Positions 22,215 through 31,043 of a stretch of 45,840 nt of DNA are shown here, piece after piece. The stretch lies in contig JBBIWA010000043.1 in NCBI GenBank assembly GCA_037439425.1, forward strand, positions 1-45,840, written 5' to 3'. The stretch's first letter is position 1; each line of letters opens with the position of its first letter. The notes below the pieces were generated by a model. It was given only the letters and a program-made list of their open reading frames with translations, was not told where the DNA came from and made no database searches. The translations under genes were made by a program, and so were the position numbers. The DNA comes from JBBIWA01 sp037439425. Lineage in GTDB: Bacteria; Acidobacteriota; Blastocatellia; RBC074.

Positions 22215-23192
22215 ATGGGAGAGCAGAGCATCCAGAATCCTCTATGGAGCTGTAATATCGCTACCTCCTTCGATCCCGATGCCGAAGTTATCATTGCTCC
22301 TGGCGATTGCTTGGAAACGCTGCGCACTTTACCAGATGGGCTGGTTAAACTCATTATCACTTCGCCACCGTATAACCTCGGCAAAGCTTATGAGAAGGCA
22401 ACCGCGTTAGATGACTATCTAATTGCACTTAATCCCATAGTAGAGCAGCTCATCAGAGTCCTCTCGCCCGCCGGCTCGCTTTGCTGGCAAGTAGGCAACT
22501 ACGTAGAGAAGTCCGAGATCTTCCCGCTGGATATCTTCTACTATCCATTTTTCAAACAGCACGGCCTAAGATTGCGTAACCGCATCATCTGGCATTTTGA
22601 ACACGGGCTGCACGCATCGAAGAGATTCTCGGGACGTTATGAAGTGCTGCTCTGGTTCACAAAGAGTGATGCCTACACTTTCAACCTCGACTCTGTGCGT
22701 GTGCCGTCCAAGTATCCAGGCAAGACCCACTTCAAAGGCGAGAAGCGAGGCCTACCATCCGGCAATCCGCTTGGGAAAAACCCTTCTGACAAATGGGCTA
22801 TTATCCAGCAAGATTGGGAGTCAGCGCTCTGGAATATTCCGAACGTCAAAGCCAATCACCCGGAGAAGACCCTCCACCCCTGCCAGTTCCCAATTGAACT
22901 GGTTGAGCGCTGCGTCCTTGCATTAACCAACGAGGGTGATTGGGTGCTTGACCCTTTCTCCGGCGTCGGCTCCGCGCTGCTTGCTGCTTTGCGCCATCGA
23001 CGCCGGGCGATGGGATGCGAAAAGGAAGCTCAGTATGTTCAGATAGCCAAGCAACGAGTTGTAGACTTCTACTGCGGCAAACTTCGCTATCGCCCGCTTG
23101 GGAGGCCTATATATCAACCGACGGGGCGTGAAAAGGTGAGTCAAATTCCAAAGCAATGGCTAACGGACACGCCCTCTAGCTACGGCCATTAG
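22215..23192 (+). CDS. Solitary DNA methyltransferase (beta class, N4-cytosine or N6-adenine)
   Basis: 325 aa. The catalytic motif IV TSPPYN (49-54) precedes the SAM-binding motif I DPFSGVGS (246-253), the order of beta-class enzymes. HPCQFPIELVERCVLA is the usual run-up to motif I. The S-P-P-Y form is commoner in N4-cytosine enzymes, while N/D-P-P-Y marks most adenine enzymes; I cannot decide. GAGGAGCGG 6-7 nt ahead supports the start. No restriction endonuclease is visible on either side, so this may be a regulatory orphan or the remnant of a restriction-modification system. A small CTAAGA..TCTTAG hairpin (22170-22188) separates it from the SDR gene. Confidence 0.85.
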   Translation: MGEQSIQNPLWSCNIATSFDPDAEVIIAPGDCLETLRTLPDGLVKLIITSPPYNLGKAYEKATALDDYLIALNPIVEQLIRVLSPAGSLCWQVGNYVEKSEIFPLDIFYYPFFKQHGLRLRNRIIWHFEHGLHASKRFSGRYEVLLWFTKSDAYTFNLDSVRVPSKYPGKTHFKGEKRGLPSGNPLGKNPSDKWAIIQQDWESALWNIPNVKANHPEKTLHPCQFPIELVERCVLALTNEGDWVLDPFSGVGSALLAALRHRRRAMGCEKEAQYVQIAKQRVVDFYCGKLRYRPLGRPIYQPTGREKVSQIPKQWLTDTPSSYGH

Positions 23193-23334
23193 TTTCTCCA
23201 CAGGTATAGGAGAAGAGCAGGTCTACGTAGAGTCAGTGAGTTGTGTTGTTCCCCCCTCATCGCAACAAGTCTGGTCATTAGCCGCCTGCTCACACTAAGC
23301 TGACTGCTCCCACCACTGAAAGCCACTGTAAATT

Positions 23335-24888
23335 TCAAGTTTGAGATCTGTTCTCTTCGCGCGCAGCTCGGGCCAGTTCGCGTTTGAGCAGCTTACCTGT
23401 CGGCCCTTTTGGGATCTCGCTTCGGAACTCGACCGATGTGGGGCATTTGTAATCGGCTAGATGCGCGCGGCAAAATGCGATCAACTCTTGGGCACTGGCT
23501 TGTGCGCCCGGTTTGAGCACGACGAAAGCTTTGACCTTTTCGCCATATAGTTCGTCCGGTACGCCGATGGTGGCGGCCTCTTGCACGGCCGGATGCCGGT
23601 AGAGCACTTCGTCAATCTCGCGTGGGTAGATGTTCTCGCCGCCGCGAATGATCAGGTCCGACTTGCGATCTACGACGTAGAAAAATCCATCTGTATCCTT
23701 GTAGCCGACATCGCCTGTGTGAAACCAGCCGGAGCGAAAAGCGCGCGCAGTGGCTTCCGGGTCCTTGAAGTAACCTTTAAGCAGATTTTCACCGCGCAGC
23801 ACGATCTCACCCACTTCACCTGCCCCCAGCTCGCGATCATTGTCGTCAAAGATTTTCATCTCATTGCCAATAGGCAAGCCGACCGAACCGGGTCGTCGCC
23901 GCTCGTCCGGCGGATTGAAAGTTGAGCGACATGTTGACTCTGACAATCCGTAGCCTTCGATCACCAGACAGCCGAAGCGTTCCTCAAATCGCCGCAGCAC
24001 TTCAACCGGCACAGGCGCTGATCCGCACATCACAAAGCGCACCTGCTTAGTACGCAACCCGCGTGGCACTCCGTCCGGATAAGCGTGCAGCAGCATGGAA
24101 AGCATCGTCGCTACTGAACCGAATGAAGTGATGCGATAGTCCGAGACCCATTGCCAGTGGCGGCTGGCGGAAAACTTCGGCGCGATGACCATCGAAGCAC
24201 CCGCATACAGCGGCGTGAGCGTGGTCACGGCGACTGCGTTCATATGAAATAATGGCATGATGCATAACAGACGATCGCGCTCAGTAAATCTCATCCACTG
24301 GGTAATCTGCCGCGCGTTGGCAATCAGGTTGCGATGCGTAAGCAGGCAGCCTTTCGGCTTGCCGGTCGTGCCTGACGTGTAGATGATAATTGCTTCATCG
24401 TCGGCCTCAAGCACAACATCTGGGAGCTTCGTCGAGCAAGCTGCCAGGGCGCTCGGATAATGGATCGTCCCTTTGGCCTCCTGATCAAGCACGATGAGAT
24501 GGCGCAGCAAAGTCAACCGTGGCCTGATCTCGTCAATGTAGCCGAGGAAGTCTTTCTCTGTAATCAAAGCTACTGCTTCGGAATGGTGCACCACGTAAGC
24601 GATCTCTTCGCTTTTGAGAAGGGCATTGACCGGGCCGGCAACGGCTCCTATCTTCCAGCAGGCGAAATAAGCGATGATGTATTCGGGACAATTCGACAGC
24701 AGCAGGCTGACCTTGTCGCCTTTCTTGACGCCTAGACTCAGCAGCAGATTAGCCGTGCGGTTGACTGCGCGATCGAATTGCGCGTAGCTCCATCTGCGGC
24801 CGCCAGCGGCTTCTAGCAGCCAGGTCTTACGGGGAGCGGAAGCAGCACGTGTCTCAAGCAATTGGCGAAGAGTGGTTGCTGATTGCAT
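23335..24888 (-). CDS. AMP-dependent acyl-CoA synthetase/ligase
   Basis: 517 aa, ANL superfamily. Motifs: P-loop YTSGTTGKPKGCLLTH (about 170-185), GYGLSESTCRSTFNP, GWFHTGDVGYKDTDGFFYVV, DRKSDLIIRGGENIYPREID and the C-terminal lysine in PKGPTGKLLKREL. The protein makes an acyl-CoA from a carboxylic acid, ATP and CoA. It resembles medium/long-chain fatty acid or carnitine/crotonobetaine-type ligases more than the benzoate type at 14455; the substrate is unknown. It is transcribed opposite to the methyltransferase and converges with it. No clear ribosome binding site is seen before ATG 24888. The 251 bp to the next gene on the right is a divergent promoter region with no motif I trust. Confidence 0.85.
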   Translation of the reverse strand: MQSATTLRQLLETRAASAPRKTWLLEAAGGRRWSYAQFDRAVNRTANLLLSLGVKKGDKVSLLLSNCPEYIIAYFACWKIGAVAGPVNALLKSEEIAYVVHHSEAVALITEKDFLGYIDEIRPRLTLLRHLIVLDQEAKGTIHYPSALAACSTKLPDVVLEADDEAIIIYTSGTTGKPKGCLLTHRNLIANARQITQWMRFTERDRLLCIMPLFHMNAVAVTTLTPLYAGASMVIAPKFSASRHWQWVSDYRITSFGSVATMLSMLLHAYPDGVPRGLRTKQVRFVMCGSAPVPVEVLRRFEERFGCLVIEGYGLSESTCRSTFNPPDERRRPGSVGLPIGNEMKIFDDNDRELGAGEVGEIVLRGENLLKGYFKDPEATARAFRSGWFHTGDVGYKDTDGFFYVVDRKSDLIIRGGENIYPREIDEVLYRHPAVQEAATIGVPDELYGEKVKAFVVLKPGAQASAQELIAFCRAHLADYKCPTSVEFRSEIPKGPTGKLLKRELARAAREENRSQT

Positions 24889-25139
24889 AAGGTTTGATGA
24901 TCAAAGTCTTGCATTTGAGTCTCAACAGCCCCTTCTGATCCTTCAGGTTATGATCTTATGTCATTGAAAAGGGAAGCACAAAGCGCAACCTCTCACTCTG
25001 CCGTCTAAATTGCTACCAGCGGACCGAGGCTTTGTTGTAAAATCTCTCCGCCCTGAAAGGTCTACCTTCCCAGAAGCAACCTGAGACATTGGGCCCCACG
25101 AGCGACTACCCATACCAAAGCTACAACCGGAATAACCTC

Positions 25140-26810
25140 ATGAAGTCAGATTTTGCCTTTCAAGGAAGACTGGGCGAGTTAACTTTCCCGCTGCTCGCCT
25201 GTGAGCTGAATCAGAGAAAAATGACCGGCGGCCTATCTCTCACCGACGGCCAGATCAAAAAGACAGTCTATTTCGCCGATGGCGAGATCTATGCCGCTGC
25301 GAGTAACCTGGCAAAGGATTCGGTACTGTCACTGCTGGTACTTAAAGGGCGCCTGAAGCAGGCGCAAGCCGAGGCAGTGAAAAAAGAAGTGGCGACGGGC
25401 AAGCCGCTGGGAGATTGGTTGATTGAGCAGGGGATCGTTTCGCGCGATGAGCTGGCGAGCCTGCGCCGGGAGAAAGTTGTTGGGATTGTCAAGTCCCTGG
25501 GTGAATGGGAGCGGGGCGATTACCGCTTCGATGAGCAAGCGCGGGTGGAAGAAAGCCCTCTGAGCCTTAACACGCGCAATTTAATTCTGGCCGGAGCACG
25601 CCAGGTGCGCGCCAATAATGCCTTCAGGTATGTGCTAGGGGATCGGCACACAGAGATCAAACTGGTTCCGGGTGCTGAAAAGTACTTTTCGCAGCTCGAG
25701 CTTCTTCCTCAGGAGGCTTTTTTGCTGACGCGGCTTGAGACTTCGATTGAGATCGGTGAACTGCTGGCGATCAGTGGCCTCCCGGAAGAGGAGACATTGC
25801 GCAGTCTTTATGTCCTCTATTGCGCCGGTCTGATCAAACGCACAGGCTTTACCGCTGCCCTTAAAGTCGCAACCAGTCAGGCAGCGAGCTCCACTACTGC
25901 TGCCTCAGCAGCTGAGAATCACGACCAAGAGTTTGAGCAAGACCTGGTGCGGATGGCGCGGCTGATTACCGAGTCGCAGGATGATTATGAAATTCTCGGA
26001 GTCAGTCCCCAGGCCACTCAGGCTGAGATTAAGCGAGCTTATTATCAACTGGCGAAGAAGTATCATCCTGATCGTCACCATCAAGGAGCGAATGCTGAGA
26101 CCATTGCCTGTCTGAGCAATATTTTCGCACGCATCAGAAAGGCATATGAGACGCTTAACGAGCGCTCTGCGCCCGTAACGGAGGCAGCCGGCGCAGCGGC
26201 AGGTCCAGCGCACAAGACCGCGCCGCCGACAACTCAGACAGCAAGCGCACCCGCACCACCAGCGGCCGATGATTTCAGGGGCAGAGAGGTGAAAAATAAT
26301 GCTCAGGCCCCGCCCTCCAGCGAACCACCGGCGAGCGCCACTGCCAGTCAGGCCAATCCGGAGCTGGATCCGGTGCGGCTGGCAGAGGTAAATTTTCAGG
26401 AAGCGATGGCGCGCTATGAGAGCAACGATCTGATGGGCGCCCTTACCTGTTTTAGCGAAGCGGTGCGTCTGGCTCCTGACAATCCTCGCTATCACGCTCA
26501 ACTGGGCATTATCCTGGCTCACCATCCGCGTCGCCGCAAGGAAGCTGAAACTCATCTGCTGCGGGCGATTGAACTGGATTCTCATAATCCCACCTATCAC
26601 ATTCATCTCGGTTTGCTTTATAAATCCCTCAGCTTTCTGTCGCGCGCCGAGCATCATTTTCGTCTGGCGCTTAACCTCGAGCCTCTCAATAGAGTGGCCG
26701 CGAAAGAGCTCAAGATGATGCGGGCGATGAAACCGGGACAGGAAAACGAAGATGGAGCAGCTACTAAGGGAGCGGGCAGTCTCCTCTCGAAGCTATTTAA
26801 GCGCAAGTAG
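25140..26810 (+). CDS. DUF4388-DnaJ-TPR protein
   Basis: 556 aa. N-terminal DUF4388 (PATAN-like) domain at about 6-130 (FQGRLGELTFPLLACELNQR, MTGGLSLTDGQIKKTVYFAD), a winged-helix-like segment at about 185-235, a J domain at about 282-350 with the HPD motif at 309-311 (YQLAKKYHPDRH), a Pro/Ala-rich linker, and TPR-like helices at about 425-530 (ALTCFSEAVRLAPDNPRYHA and a second repeat). DUF4388 domains occur in bacterial signalling and gliding/polarity proteins; the J domain should recruit an Hsp70, and dnaK lies 6 kb away. ATG 25140 fits the usual start of DUF4388; the frame opens at TTG 25089. It is the first of four co-directional genes and probably a scaffold. Confidence 0.82.
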   Translation: MKSDFAFQGRLGELTFPLLACELNQRKMTGGLSLTDGQIKKTVYFADGEIYAAASNLAKDSVLSLLVLKGRLKQAQAEAVKKEVATGKPLGDWLIEQGIVSRDELASLRREKVVGIVKSLGEWERGDYRFDEQARVEESPLSLNTRNLILAGARQVRANNAFRYVLGDRHTEIKLVPGAEKYFSQLELLPQEAFLLTRLETSIEIGELLAISGLPEEETLRSLYVLYCAGLIKRTGFTAALKVATSQAASSTTAASAAENHDQEFEQDLVRMARLITESQDDYEILGVSPQATQAEIKRAYYQLAKKYHPDRHHQGANAETIACLSNIFARIRKAYETLNERSAPVTEAAGAAAGPAHKTAPPTTQTASAPAPPAADDFRGREVKNNAQAPPSSEPPASATASQANPELDPVRLAEVNFQEAMARYESNDLMGALTCFSEAVRLAPDNPRYHAQLGIILAHHPRRRKEAETHLLRAIELDSHNPTYHIHLGLLYKSLSFLSRAEHHFRLALNLEPLNRVAAKELKMMRAMKPGQENEDGAATKGAGSLLSKLFKRK

Positions 26811-26917
26811 TCGGGTTGCGGCCTGCCAGGCGCGCCTGTTGCTATTCTTCTCTTGATTTTTAGCCTTCAGATCGCCTACAAAGAGGGGAGCTTAAAATTT
26901 AAGAGAGGGGTAGCTTA

Positions 26918-27565
26918 ATGCAAGCACAGGAAATAGGCTTGAGGCTCAGCGCTGCCGAACAAAAGCTGGGTCAGCAGCTAATCAAGCTGGCTGAGGAGAT
27001 TGATCAGGTCGAAGGCTACACTCAACCACATGCTATCTTGATGGCGCGCCTGGCTGAGGAGCTGGGCCACAACTGTGGCCTGCGCGGCAGCGATTTGGTA
27101 GCGCTCAAATTTGCGGCCCTGGCGCACGACCTAGGTGAGCGCGTCATGAAACGCGCTTATTTGCAACGGGCGGGCGAACTGAGCTGGGACGAGCGGCTCG
27201 ATCTGTGGCGTCACCCGATCCTGGGCGAACAGGCCGCGGCGCAGCGTGGATTGCCGCGTCAAGCCCAACTGCTCATCCGCTGGCATCACGAGTGGTGGAA
27301 TGGACTGGGTTATCCGGATGCACTCGCGGGCGAGGCGATACCTATCGGCGCGCGCATCTTGCGGGTAGTTGATACTTACTGCGCGCTGATAGTAGAGCGT
27401 CCATATCGGCTGCGTCTTGCTGAAGAAGAAGCGCAGCGAATGATCGCTGATCAAGCCGGTCTGGAATTTGATCCGGCGGTGGCTCAGCAGTTCCTTGACT
27501 TGATCGCCACCCGACAGAAGGTCTGGAGTCTGGGATCAGCTTCGGGCCTGCAAACTGTAGACTGA
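26918..27565 (+). CDS. HD-domain protein related to HD-GYP phosphodiesterases
   Basis: 215 aa, shorter than most HD-GYP proteins and with no receiver or sensor domain. Metal-binding residues are visible: H38 in YTQPHAI, H70-D71 (ALAHDLGE), H99 (RHPILGEQ), H123-H124-E125 (RWHHEWWNGLGYPD) and D152 in RVVDTYCAL. Canonical HD-GYP has HDIGK and HHE..DGTGYP; here K is replaced by E and the first D of DG by N, so cyclic di-GMP hydrolysis is possible but not certain. GAGAGGGG ahead of ATG 26918 is a strong ribosome binding site. The stop overlaps the next start (TGATG), so the two products are probably made together. Confidence 0.82.
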   Translation: MQAQEIGLRLSAAEQKLGQQLIKLAEEIDQVEGYTQPHAILMARLAEELGHNCGLRGSDLVALKFAALAHDLGERVMKRAYLQRAGELSWDERLDLWRHPILGEQAAAQRGLPRQAQLLIRWHHEWWNGLGYPDALAGEAIPIGARILRVVDTYCALIVERPYRLRLAEEEAQRMIADQAGLEFDPAVAQQFLDLIATRQKVWSLGSASGLQTVD

Positions 27566-28500
27566 TGATGCGAACACCTGAAAGAAGGAATCGCCGCTGG
27601 CTCGGCTTTGAATTGAGCGTGCTCCGGCGGGTCAAATTCAGCTCGATTGCCATTCCATTTGCGCGCCAACCCGACCTCGAGTGGTATCTCAAATTCTGGG
27701 GCAAGCAGATCCTCAACAATGATCTCTGCCAGTGGTCGTGGTGGATGTCGCGCGCGCTGGTTGAAAACCAGGAGGAGTATTTGAGCCAGGAGGAGGTAGA
27801 GCAGATTCTGCACCAGGCCTATGTCCCGCGCCGGCGGCTCCACAATCCGGCGCTCGGCCAGATGATGGGCGAGATGGATGCCTGCTGGTTTGATAACGTC
27901 TGGCTCAATCTGCAGACGGTGGAGAATGAGCATCGCCGCGCACTGGGCTATCTGCACGCGCTGAGAGTCGGTGATTACGTCTTTTCGTTCACACCTGAAA
28001 CCGCCAGCTTGCGCCGCCCCCTGTCAGAGGTCTTCGAGACGCTGTGGCGCCATCAGCGCCGCATCGTTAACAATTTCCATCCTAATCGCACTGCCAACCT
28101 CGATGCTCACGAATTCATCCGCACGGTGCAGGCTGAGCTGATGTACGTTCGCTTCCCGCGACCGGAAGGGATAGCAGTACTGCGCAAGACGATCGCGGGC
28201 TGGCGCGAGACCTGGACACGGGGGGAGGCTAGCTTCTGGGAAGCACTGATCGATGATCGGCGCGGACGATTGGGTGATAGCGTTGTCTCTAAGGGACATT
28301 ATCTGGAACTCATCGGTAACTTCCTGGCTCTGGCGACGCACATTCCCAGGTGGGCTATCGCGCACGCCGAGGAGGGTTTTGTGACGGCGGCTGAAATAGG
28401 TGAAGTGATTAAGCAATTCCGCTCGGTGGAAGTTACCTATACCAAGGATTTTTCAGAAGTCCTCGGCGGACTTAGCGCCTACATTCTGATCGCAGAGTGA
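27565..28500 (+). CDS. Conserved-looking protein of unknown function
   Basis: 311 aa, soluble, no signal or membrane span, mainly helical and rich in Trp, Arg and aromatic residues (EWYLKFWGKQILNNDLCQWS, WWMSRALVE). I recognise no domain. Possible metal or active-site residues include DACWFDN, ENEHRRALGYLH and NNFHPNRTANLDAHEF, but these are only noted, not assigned. The ATG shares bases with the stop of the HD gene, and a histidine kinase starts 40 bp after it, so it sits inside the signalling operon. A helical output or adaptor protein would fit but is conjecture. Confidence 0.75.
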   Translation: MMRTPERRNRRWLGFELSVLRRVKFSSIAIPFARQPDLEWYLKFWGKQILNNDLCQWSWWMSRALVENQEEYLSQEEVEQILHQAYVPRRRLHNPALGQMMGEMDACWFDNVWLNLQTVENEHRRALGYLHALRVGDYVFSFTPETASLRRPLSEVFETLWRHQRRIVNNFHPNRTANLDAHEFIRTVQAELMYVRFPRPEGIAVLRKTIAGWRETWTRGEASFWEALIDDRRGRLGDSVVSKGHYLELIGNFLALATHIPRWAIAHAEEGFVTAAEIGEVIKQFRSVEVTYTKDFSEVLGGLSAYILIAE

Positions 28501-28539
28501 GCTGGCTTCGCCCTGCTTTTCTTCATTTTACCATCCGCC

Positions 28540-29409
28540 ATGAAGCGGTCCCCTGCAGAACTGCAAGCGGAAATTCGACGATTGCAAAGCGAGCGCGAGC
28601 TGTTACTGCGCCGTCTGGCCAAACTCGAAGAAGATTTCTCGCGCAGCAATCAGGAAGTCTTCGCGATGAACGAAGCGCTTGTCGCAGCCAACCGGCAGTT
28701 GAAGGAGTTGGACCGGATGAAGGACGCGTTTCTCTCAATGATCACACACGAGCTGCGGACTCCGCTCACGGTCATCAGCGGCATCGCCGAGATGCTGGAG
28801 GCTGAAGTTTACGGGCCGCTCACCGAAGAACAGGCTGAGCGGGTGCAGCAAATCAGCGAGCAAGCAGCTCGCCTGCACCACCTTGTCAACGACTTGCTCG
28901 ACCTTTCCAAGCTGGAAGCCGGGATGATGTCATTGCATCGGGAGCCACTGGATCCACGCTCATTGGCCGAGGCCGCCATCTGGCAGCTTGCCGCCGTAGC
29001 TGAACAAGCAGGAGTGGAGCTGATCAATCGCGTCGGCCCATACCTTCCAGAGGTTGACTGCGATGGCCAGCGGATCGAGCAGGTACTGACTAATCTCTTA
29101 AGCAATGCTGTCAAGTTTACGCCCCGCGGTGGCCGGGTAATCATCAGCGCCCAGGCGCAGCCTGGAGAGCTTGTTTTCAGTGTTACCGACACCGGCTGCG
29201 GGATCGCGCCAGAACAACTGGGCCGTATCTTCGATAAGTTCGTCCAACTGCATCCGGACAAAAACGGGCGCAGTAAGGGAACAGGTCTGGGCCTGACAAT
29301 TGTCAAACATCTGGTCGAACTTCACGGTGGTCAGGTGTCAGTCTCCAGTGAAGTCGGCCTCGGTACCACTTTCTCTTTTACTTTGCCACTCTGTCGTGGC
29401 TCTACCTGA
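28540..29409 (+). CDS. Soluble sensor histidine kinase (HisKA-HATPase_c)
   Basis: 289 aa. A coiled-coil N-terminus (residues 1-58, LQAEIRRLQSERELLLRRLA) replaces a sensor domain. HisKA follows with H70 in SMITHELRTPLTVIS, then the N box LTNLLSNAVKFTPRGG, G1 DTGCGIAPEQ, F box FDKFVQL and G2 KGTGLGLTIVKHL. It should autophosphorylate at H70 and pass phosphate to a response regulator, none of which is encoded in this window. Lack of any sensor or membrane span suggests it is controlled by a partner through the coiled coil, perhaps the upstream DUF4388 or unknown protein. The last 38 bp of its coding region are partly duplicated downstream. Confidence 0.9.
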   Translation: MKRSPAELQAEIRRLQSERELLLRRLAKLEEDFSRSNQEVFAMNEALVAANRQLKELDRMKDAFLSMITHELRTPLTVISGIAEMLEAEVYGPLTEEQAERVQQISEQAARLHHLVNDLLDLSKLEAGMMSLHREPLDPRSLAEAAIWQLAAVAEQAGVELINRVGPYLPEVDCDGQRIEQVLTNLLSNAVKFTPRGGRVIISAQAQPGELVFSVTDTGCGIAPEQLGRIFDKFVQLHPDKNGRSKGTGLGLTIVKHLVELHGGQVSVSSEVGLGTTFSFTLPLCRGST

Positions 29410-29460
29410 TGGCAGGCGGATTGATTGATCGGCCTCGGTACCACTTTTTACTTTGCCACT
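29354..29460. repeat. Partial duplication of the kinase 3' end
   Basis: TCGGCCTCGGTACCACTTT then TTACTTTGCCACT occurs at 29354-29390 inside the kinase gene (with an extra CTCTT) and again at 29429-29460 after its stop. The second copy is otherwise identical, so the 32-bp segment was duplicated and lost 5 bp, or gained it in the gene copy. Confidence 0.75.
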
Positions 29461-29534
29461 GAAATAACGCAAGGCAGCAGCGTCCTTGGGCCATGAGAGG
29501 CTGTGGCGAGAATTTTGCCCGGCGGTTTGGTGAA

Positions 29535-30275
29535 TTAACGCCAGCTCCAAAACCTGCGTGCGCCTTCAGCCTCTACCGCCTGCTCTCGGTCACCCGATTT
29601 TTCACTTACGCAGTAGACACGGCGCGAGGGCAACTCGACAGCCGAGAGGATTCCGGTAAGATAGGCCCCCGTGTCCACCCCAATGAGGCTCTCTCGCAAC
29701 CACACTCTTCCGCGCTCGCCAAAAATTATTCCAGTAATGGTATGGCCAAAGACGACGGTTTTGCCTTGGTACTCAGAGAAAAAACGCCGGTTGCGCGCCC
29801 ACAACAGCTCTGGGCTTTCAGGTGTTTCACGCGGATGCCGGAAGGAACCATCTTCCGCTTCAACTAACGAGGCATGAACATAGATGGCATGCTCATTTTC
29901 GTACCAGCTCGGCAACGAAGAAAGAAATTCGCGGTGCTGCTGGGGAATGACCAGCCGTCCCTCTTCATCAGTGTAACTTTGTAATGTCTCAACGCCACCA
30001 TTATAGAGCCAGAGCTCAGTCTCTTCTGGGTCCGACTGCTCAAGCGCAGCCAGCATCATCGCCTCGTGATTTCCCTTAATAACCTTGACCAATTCCGGGG
30101 CTTCGCGCTGCAGCTCTATGACGCGCGCTACCACCCCGCACGAATCTTCTCCCCGATCAACCAGGTCTCCGATAAAGATGAGCTGATCCTCGCCCGCCTG
30201 ATAACCGGTCTCTGTGATGAGACGATTAAGCAGCGCGAGCTTGCCGTGAACATCGCCAATAACCAAAGTTCTCAT
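29535..30275 (-). CDS. PPP-family metallophosphatase (serine/threonine protein phosphatase)
   Basis: 246 aa. All metal-binding motifs of the PPP family are present: GDVHGKL (7-13), GDLVDRGED (about 36-44), KGNHEAMML (about 67-75), VHASLVE (about 133-139) and GHTITG (about 177-182). Bacterial members (PrpA/PrpB/Pph types) remove phosphate from Ser/Thr/Tyr; some hydrolyse diadenosine tetraphosphate. The short length and GNHE form favour a phosphoprotein phosphatase. It is convergent with the kinase gene and divergent from pgsA; a GGGG near the ATG is the only ribosome-binding hint. Possible antagonism to kinases nearby is a guess. Confidence 0.88.
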   Translation of the reverse strand: MRTLVIGDVHGKLALLNRLITETGYQAGEDQLIFIGDLVDRGEDSCGVVARVIELQREAPELVKVIKGNHEAMMLAALEQSDPEETELWLYNGGVETLQSYTDEEGRLVIPQQHREFLSSLPSWYENEHAIYVHASLVEAEDGSFRHPRETPESPELLWARNRRFFSEYQGKTVVFGHTITGIIFGERGRVWLRESLIGVDTGAYLTGILSAVELPSRRVYCVSEKSGDREQAVEAEGARRFWSWR

Positions 30276-30410
30276 AACCCCATTATGGCGCAGAAGGCTT
30301 TCAAAAGAGAAAGCAAAAAGCTATGATGTAGCGCTCATACAGTCTAGACGCCTAAGCGAAAGGAGGGCCGCTCTGGACTTTGATTCCCAAGCCACACACC
30401 CTGAAGTGCG

Positions 30411-30986
30411 ATGTCATCGGTTCTGACCGTAGCCAATTTTCTTACCGTTTTACGTCTCATCCTGATCCCGGTCTTTGTTACTGCCATCTACTATCAACGA
30501 TTTATCTGGGCGCTGATTATCTTCTTTATCGCCGCCGTGACCGATGGGCTTGACGGTCTGGTTGCGCGCAGCTTCAACCAGAAGACCCAACTCGGCGCTA
30601 TCCTCGATCCGATGGCGGATAAACTGCTACTGGTGACATCTTTTGTTGTTCTCTCGCTACCCCGCTTCACTCACACCGAGCCCATTCCCTTCTGGCTCAC
30701 CGCAGTCACCATCAGCCGGGATGTCTTCATTGTGCTTGGCGCGCTGGCTATCAATCTCACGACCGGCTTCAGCCGTTTCCGCCCTTCTCTGCCAGGCAAG
30801 TTGAATACCGTAGTCCAACTCGCGACCATCGTGCTCTTTCTCATCTCCAATGCCTTCAATCTCATTCCTCGTTACCTGACCATCGCCTATTACCTGACGC
30901 TGGGAATAGCTATTTTTTCCGGCCTGCATTATATTTTCTATGTCAATCAGCAGCTCAACGAGTATCAGGCCCAAAACAGTGAGTGA
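30411..30986 (+). CDS. pgsA: CDP-diacylglycerol-glycerol-3-phosphate 3-phosphatidyltransferase
   Basis: 191 aa, inner-membrane protein with about five hydrophobic spans. The CDP-alcohol phosphotransferase signature D-G-x2-A-R-x8-G-x3-D-x3-D is complete: D48, G49, A52, R53, G62, D66 and D70 (DGLVARSFNQKTQLGAILDP). Length and the N-terminal TVANFLTVLRLILIPVF match PgsA, the first committed step of phosphatidylglycerol synthesis from CDP-diacylglycerol and sn-glycerol-3-phosphate. A different CDP-alcohol transferase such as CDP-diacylglycerol-serine enzyme is less likely given this opening. The next gene begins 58 bp later on the same strand. Confidence 0.88.
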   Translation: MSSVLTVANFLTVLRLILIPVFVTAIYYQRFIWALIIFFIAAVTDGLDGLVARSFNQKTQLGAILDPMADKLLLVTSFVVLSLPRFTHTEPIPFWLTAVTISRDVFIVLGALAINLTTGFSRFRPSLPGKLNTVVQLATIVLFLISNAFNLIPRYLTIAYYLTLGIAIFSGLHYIFYVNQQLNEYQAQNSE

Positions 30987-31043
30987 GTCGGAAAGGCCAC
31001 CCCTTAACTTGCGAAAGCAGTCAAAGTCTGATTCGAGGAAGAT

